From Planctomycetaceae bacterium (GTDB taxonomy: Bacteria > Planctomycetota > Planctomycetia > Planctomycetales > Planctomycetaceae), in assembly GCA_003503535.1 (NCBI GenBank), contig DOCI01000102.1, positions 2,556-10,584 of the forward strand: a stretch of 8,029 bases of DNA, written 5' to 3'. The position numbers were made by a program, and so were the translations under genes. Below, piece by piece: positions 4,926 through 8,029 of this stretch (within the stretch, counting starts at the first letter, position 1; every line of letters begins with the position of its first letter). The notes beneath the pieces were generated by a model. It saw nothing but the letters and a program-made list of their open reading frames with translations, was not told the origin of the DNA and did not search any database.

Positions 4926-7286
4926 TTACACCCGACGGGCCAGTTGATAATCTTCCAGCAGGATCGTCCCCGACTCACGACCCGGCAGAGCCGCATACGG
5001 CAGGAAGGAGAGTTCGCCATCGAGTACAAAATAAAGTGTCTCCACACCCTGCAGCTTTGCTTCGATCGGCTGCCAGAATTGCTCGCGGAGCTTGAGTCCA
5101 AGCTCATGAGCGACGTTGGAGTCTCCCTTGATCAAGGCGGCTCGCCAAGTGAAGGCCAGTTCTAATAAGGATTCCCCTTGAGGAATCTGGACCCAGTCCA
5201 GCGAATCCCGACGCACGATAAAGGCATCAATAAATGAGATGTGCTTTTTGGTTTCCGGGATGTAATCCCAGCCCAGAATCAGATGCACCAGGGCCTGTTG
5301 TTCGTTCAGCTCTCGCTGGAGATCAGCTAGACCTGTTTTCTGGACCTCCAGTTCTAGTCGGAACGGTTCACTCAAACCGGCCAGTTCCTTTTCCAAGTCT
5401 TCCTTTTTCTGATTCAGCTGGCCCAGTCGCTGCTGACGGGCTTCAACCTGCTCGGGCTGCGGGACGGCCATGACCAGAGTCGCCAACTCCCGCTGAAGCT
5501 GCCGGAGTTCTTGCTGTTTCTCGAGTGCGGCCGGGTTGTCCAGAACGAGCGTATGCCGGTCACTGAGTACCTGACTGATCACTCCCTGGCTCTCGGAAAT
5601 CGCGTCGTACAGGACTGCGGGATCTGGGGCATCGAGATGTCTTGAACAGCCCAACAATGATCGAAAGCCAGATAGTTTATCCTGATAGACAAGCGAACGG
5701 GCTTCTCCCTGGCTGACTGAGAGCTGTTGCAGATTCGCGGTCTGAATCTGGAGAGCCTGCCGGAAGAGCGGTTCGGCTTGGGCATAGTCTCCCATCGAAT
5801 TGTACAACGTAGCCAGATTGCTCAGAGAGTTCGCGTAAAGCGGATGCTGCTCCCCCAGGGCAGTTTTATTGATCTCCAGGGACTGCAGATAGAGCGGCTC
5901 GGCCTGGGCATAGTCCCCCATCGACTCATATAAACCAGCCAGATTGTTCAGGGAGGTCGCATAATCCGGATGCTGCTCTCCCAAGGCAGTTTTATTGATC
6001 GCCAGGGCCTGCAGATAGAGCGGCTCGGCCTGGGCATAGTCCCCCATCGACTCGTACAACACAGCCAGATTGTTCAGGGAGGTCGCGTAATCCGGATGCT
6101 GCTCTCCCAAAACCTGCTTTCTGATCGCCAAGGCCTGTAAATAGAGCGGTTTGGCTTGAGCATATTCTTCCATCGAATAGTAGAATCCGGCCAGATTATT
6201 CAGGGAGGCAGCATAATCTGGATGCTGCTCACTCAGATCCTGCTTTCTGATCTCCAGAGCCTGCAGATAGAGCGGTTCGGCTTGGGCATATTCCCCTATT
6301 GCCTTGTACAACCCAGCCAAATTGTTTAGGGAATTCGCATAATCTGGATTCTGCTCATCCAAGACCTGCTTGATGATTGCCAGAGCCTGTCTGTAAAGCG
6401 GTTCGGCCTGTGTATATTCTCCCATTGAATCGTACAACAGAGCCAGATTGTTTAGGGAATTCGCATAATCTAGATTCTGCTCACCCAAGACCTGCTTGAT
6501 GATTGCCAGAGCCTGTCTGTAAAGCGGTTCGGCCTGTGTATACTCTCCCATTACATAGTACAACAAAGCCAGTTTATTAAGGGAACTCGCGTAATCCGGA
6601 TGTTGCTCCCCCAAAACCTGCTTTCTGATCGCCAAGGCCTGTAAATAGAGCGGTTTGGCTTGAGCATACTCACCCATTGACCAATAACATTCAGCCAGAC
6701 TGAACAGAGAGTTCGCGTAATCCGAATGTTGCTCCCCCAAAACCTGCTTTCTGATCGCCAAGGCCTGTAAATAGAACGGTTTGGCTTGAGCATACTCACC
6801 CATTGACCAATAACATTCAGCCAGATTGTTAAGTGCGATCGCGTACTCTAGATGCTGTTCTCCTAGCACTTTCTTTCTGATTGCAATGGCCTCCAGATAG
6901 AGGGGGACGGCTTGGGTATACTCGTCCATCGAATCGTACATGACAGCTAGATTGTTTAATGAGGACGCATAATGCGGGTGCTGCTCCCCGAGGGTAGTCC
7001 TGTTGATCGATAAAGCCTGCTGAAAGAGCGGTTCGGCCTGAGCATAATCTTCCATTGAATCGTACAACACAGCTAAATAGTTCAGAGATCTCGCATAAGT
7101 CGGATGTTCAGTCCCCAAGGTAATGCGAAATAACTCACACGCACGTTGATGGCTTTCGATCGCCTGGGCATATTCGCCAGTATGTTTCGCCTGAACTCCC
7201 ATGTTCTCCTGCTCCATCGCGAGGTCAAACTGCTGCAATTGCTCTGGCGTCATTGACTTCAATCGCAAGGTTTTTTTAGAGACCAC
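4926..7286 (-). CDS. TPR-repeat protein with truncated CHAT domain (main part of a frameshifted gene)
   Basis: This is a large protein of the TPR-CHAT type, 786 residues if started at the GTG at 7286. More likely it is entered by a frame switch from the upstream piece. Residues 37 to about 522 hold twelve kinesin-light-chain-like TPRs, each marked by [GED]-[ED]-Y-[AT]-Q-A with Y at 39, 81, 123 and so on to 501, exactly 42 residues apart. Residues of about 585-665 are Gln/Glu/Leu-rich and probably coiled coil. From about 665 the N-terminal half of a CHAT (caspase/separase-like) domain follows, with VLDGELSFLPYAALPG at 754-769 and LLEDYQLARRV at the end. The frame stops at TAA 4926-4928, before the catalytic His and Cys segments known in CHAT proteases, so proteolysis is not expected. 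TPRs probably bind a protein partner. No substrate, effector or CRISPR locus is visible. The array has no internal stop or indel. Confidence 0.85.
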   Translation of the reverse strand: MVSKKTLRLKSMTPEQLQQFDLAMEQENMGVQAKHTGEYAQAIESHQRACELFRITLGTEHPTYARSLNYLAVLYDSMEDYAQAEPLFQQALSINRTTLGEQHPHYASSLNNLAVMYDSMDEYTQAVPLYLEAIAIRKKVLGEQHLEYAIALNNLAECYWSMGEYAQAKPFYLQALAIRKQVLGEQHSDYANSLFSLAECYWSMGEYAQAKPLYLQALAIRKQVLGEQHPDYASSLNKLALLYYVMGEYTQAEPLYRQALAIIKQVLGEQNLDYANSLNNLALLYDSMGEYTQAEPLYRQALAIIKQVLDEQNPDYANSLNNLAGLYKAIGEYAQAEPLYLQALEIRKQDLSEQHPDYAASLNNLAGFYYSMEEYAQAKPLYLQALAIRKQVLGEQHPDYATSLNNLAVLYESMGDYAQAEPLYLQALAINKTALGEQHPDYATSLNNLAGLYESMGDYAQAEPLYLQSLEINKTALGEQHPLYANSLSNLATLYNSMGDYAQAEPLFRQALQIQTANLQQLSVSQGEARSLVYQDKLSGFRSLLGCSRHLDAPDPAVLYDAISESQGVISQVLSDRHTLVLDNPAALEKQQELRQLQRELATLVMAVPQPEQVEARQQRLGQLNQKKEDLEKELAGLSEPFRLELEVQKTGLADLQRELNEQQALVHLILGWDYIPETKKHISFIDAFIVRRDSLDWVQIPQGESLLELAFTWRAALIKGDSNVAHELGLKLREQFWQPIEAKLQGVETLYFVLDGELSFLPYAALPGRESGTILLEDYQLARRV
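5721..7172 (-). repeat. twelve tandem 126-nt (42-residue) TPR repeats
   Basis: This in-gene array has a strict 126-nt period and no indels. Several adjacent units are nearly identical at DNA level. Positions 6601-6699 and 6727-6825 differ at one of 99 bases, and 6361-6426 and 6487-6552 differ at one of 66. The pair around 5874-5931 and 6000-6057 is also very close. This indicates recent unit duplication or gene conversion in the middle of the array, while the outer units are more diverged. Confidence 0.95.
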
Positions 7287-7777
7287 TGAGCATCGGTCAC
7301 ACGATAATCCGTTTTGCCGTACTTGAGTGTTAGTGAATTGATCAGACTTTGCTGATAATTTTCAGCGGAGTCCAAATCTCTGACCATAAAGGTCACGTCA
7401 GCCAACCATTCCAGGCATTCAATGACCTCGGAAGACATAGCTCCATTAAGATCGATCTGAGTAACCAAGATACGTTGTTTGAGCTGCATGACGTGCAGCA
7501 GCGATTCCTGAGTTAGGCTTGCCTGAAGTTGCACATTGAATTCATTTTGAAGCGTAGCTAACTTTTGAACCAGCATTTCCCTAGACAAGCGAGACGGCTC
7601 ATCAAAAACTTCTGCGGGCTCATTGGCAGTACTGGGAGCATCTTTCAGGGAGCGATTCTTCACCCGCTCAGAACCCGTAGTCAATCTTCTGGGAGGATTC
7701 TTGCGGTCGCCTGAAGGATTTTGGAATCCACACATCAGAACAGCACAAACAGCAACGTACAGAACTGGCTGTCTCAT
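7259..7777 (-). CDS. N-terminal piece of the TPR-CHAT protein, exported
   Basis: This 172-residue frame starts at ATG 7775-7777, chosen because GGGAG lies about 8 nt upstream and the first residues form a signal peptide (MRQPVLYVAVCAVLMCGF). An in-frame start 26 codons upstream would bury that signal. The Cys in LMCG hints at a lipoprotein, but Met at -1 is a poor lipobox. A polar Pro/Arg/Ser linker follows, then a helical region ending in YGKTDYRVTDAQWSLKK. That tail resembles the segment which, in planctomycete TPR-CHAT proteins as I know them, runs directly into the TPRs. Here the frame ends at TGA 7259-7261. Adding one A to the A7 tract joins it smoothly to TLRLKSMTPEQLQQFDLAME in the next frame. 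So this is the front of the same gene, not an independent protein; 28 nt overlap the downstream frame. Confidence 0.75.
   Translation of the reverse strand: MRQPVLYVAVCAVLMCGFQNPSGDRKNPPRRLTTGSERVKNRSLKDAPSTANEPAEVFDEPSRLSREMLVQKLATLQNEFNVQLQASLTQESLLHVMQLKQRILVTQIDLNGAMSSEVIECLEWLADVTFMVRDLDSAENYQQSLINSLTLKYGKTDYRVTDAQWSLKKPCD
7271..7277 (-). other. A_AAA_AAA slippery heptamer at the frame junction
   Basis: Read on the minus strand, the upstream frame is TCT CTA AAA AAA CCT, so the seven A residues sit exactly as X_XXY_YYZ for a -1 shift. The -1 frame (AAA AAA ACC TTG) is the one encoding the TPR array, and the zero-frame stop comes 9 nt after the run. No Shine-Dalgarno-like stimulator or strong downstream hairpin is obvious by eye. 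Ribosomal or RNA polymerase slippage is possible; a mutation or a homopolymer error is equally compatible. Confidence 0.55.
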
Positions 7778-7902
7778 CAGTGATTCTCCCAACGCAAAGA
7801 CTTCATCAAACGAATTTGACATTAGCTGCCAAGTCGTCCTAGCTGAAATCGGCACAGTTAACCCTTGAGGCCAAAAACACCTGAGCGGATTCGTGACATA
7901 TG

Positions 7903-7929
7903 TTCAATAGTGCTGTAATGCCTATTGAA
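7903..7929. promoter_or_regulatory. 8-bp inverted repeat upstream of the TPR-CHAT gene
   Basis: TTCAATAG at 7903-7910 and CTATTGAA at 7922-7929 form a perfect inverted repeat with an 11-nt spacer, about 126 bp upstream of the ATG at 7777. It could be an operator-type protein site, or mark the broken edge of the transposase fragment that begins just beyond it. No clear -35/-10 pair was identified, so the role is open. Confidence 0.3.
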
Positions 7930-8029
7930 TTGCAAGGCCATATGATTCGCAGAAGAAGATCGTTATTAATCGCCAGAAGCGTCCTGCGATCCTGATCCAT
8001 GACCGCGATACGAAATACACAAAAAAGTT
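7929..8029 (+). pseudogene. fragment of an integrase-core transposase, cut by window edge
   Basis: In the frame starting at 7929, the last codons read RPAILIHDRDTKYTKK with the next codon beginning TT. ILIHDRDTKYT is the segment around the second catalytic Asp of rve/DDE transposases. The frame is closed by TGA at 7926-7928, and the residues before position 7962 do not resemble the family. The first catalytic Asp and the N-terminal region are therefore missing here, making it a 5'-truncated copy or one entered through another frame. The rest lies beyond the window. It differs in sequence from the transposase at 3675-4736 (MRDNDGKF), so it is a different element. Confidence 0.6.

Noticed and set aside
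4829..5165. Plus-strand frames across the CHAT truncation point
   Set aside because: They are antisense to the CHAT coding sequence or lie in the IS flank, without domain signatures.
5721..7172. CRISPR array suggested by regular repeats and the TPR-CHAT neighbour
   Set aside because: The 126-nt period is a protein-coding TPR array in one open frame, with no short repeats separated by unique spacers. No Cas gene is visible, so a type III-E TPR-CHAT system is not supported.
1..8029. tRNA, rRNA or riboswitch
   Set aside because: I saw no cloverleaf, rRNA-like conserved core or known riboswitch motif in the non-coding stretches.

Overview
The window looks like a piece of a Planctomycetota chromosome. 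This is inferred from protein style, not from a database search. The clues are a long secreted-type protein with kinesin-light-chain-like TPRs and a CHAT region, a GlgX-type debranching enzyme, and several transposases of kinds common in that phylum. Only one gene, glgX, looks intact and ordinary. The rest is an accessory region shaped by insertion sequences.

Layout, left to right. Positions 54-2069 (minus) hold a complete glycogen debranching enzyme (GlgX) with all four GH13 motifs. Upstream of it, 2109-2241 is bounded by imperfect inverted repeats and contains a GC-rich hairpin, so it resembles a small non-autonomous element. Directly abutting it, 2241 to about 3050 (minus) is a decayed IS5-family copy whose transposase carries a frameshift and an in-frame TGA; its second terminal repeat is not visible. 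A short unrecognised reading frame lies at 3037-3363 (minus). Positions 3675-4736 (plus) hold an apparently intact DDE (rve/integrase-core) transposase, preceded by an unusually structured leader at 3528-3668.

The right half (4926-7777, minus) is one large TPR-CHAT gene read as two overlapping frames. A 172-residue N-terminal piece with a signal peptide runs into an A7 tract, and the reading continues in the -1 frame with twelve TPRs of exactly 42 residues, a coiled coil and the first part of a CHAT domain. The frame switch falls on a canonical A_AAA_AAA slippery heptamer in the upstream frame. It could be programmed frameshifting, transcriptional slippage, a real mutation, or a homopolymer sequencing error. 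At its 3' end the CHAT domain stops before the expected catalytic His/Cys segment, next to the rve transposase. The protein as encoded here should therefore lack protease activity.

At the extreme right (7929-8029, plus) a fragment of a second integrase-core transposase enters the window, so transposase sequence flanks the TPR-CHAT gene on both sides. The genes do not form a pathway: glgX acts in glycogen metabolism, while the TPR-CHAT locus and the IS elements are separate accessory content. The strongest leads are the slippery-site junction, the CHAT truncation and the recently homogenised 126-nt repeat array.
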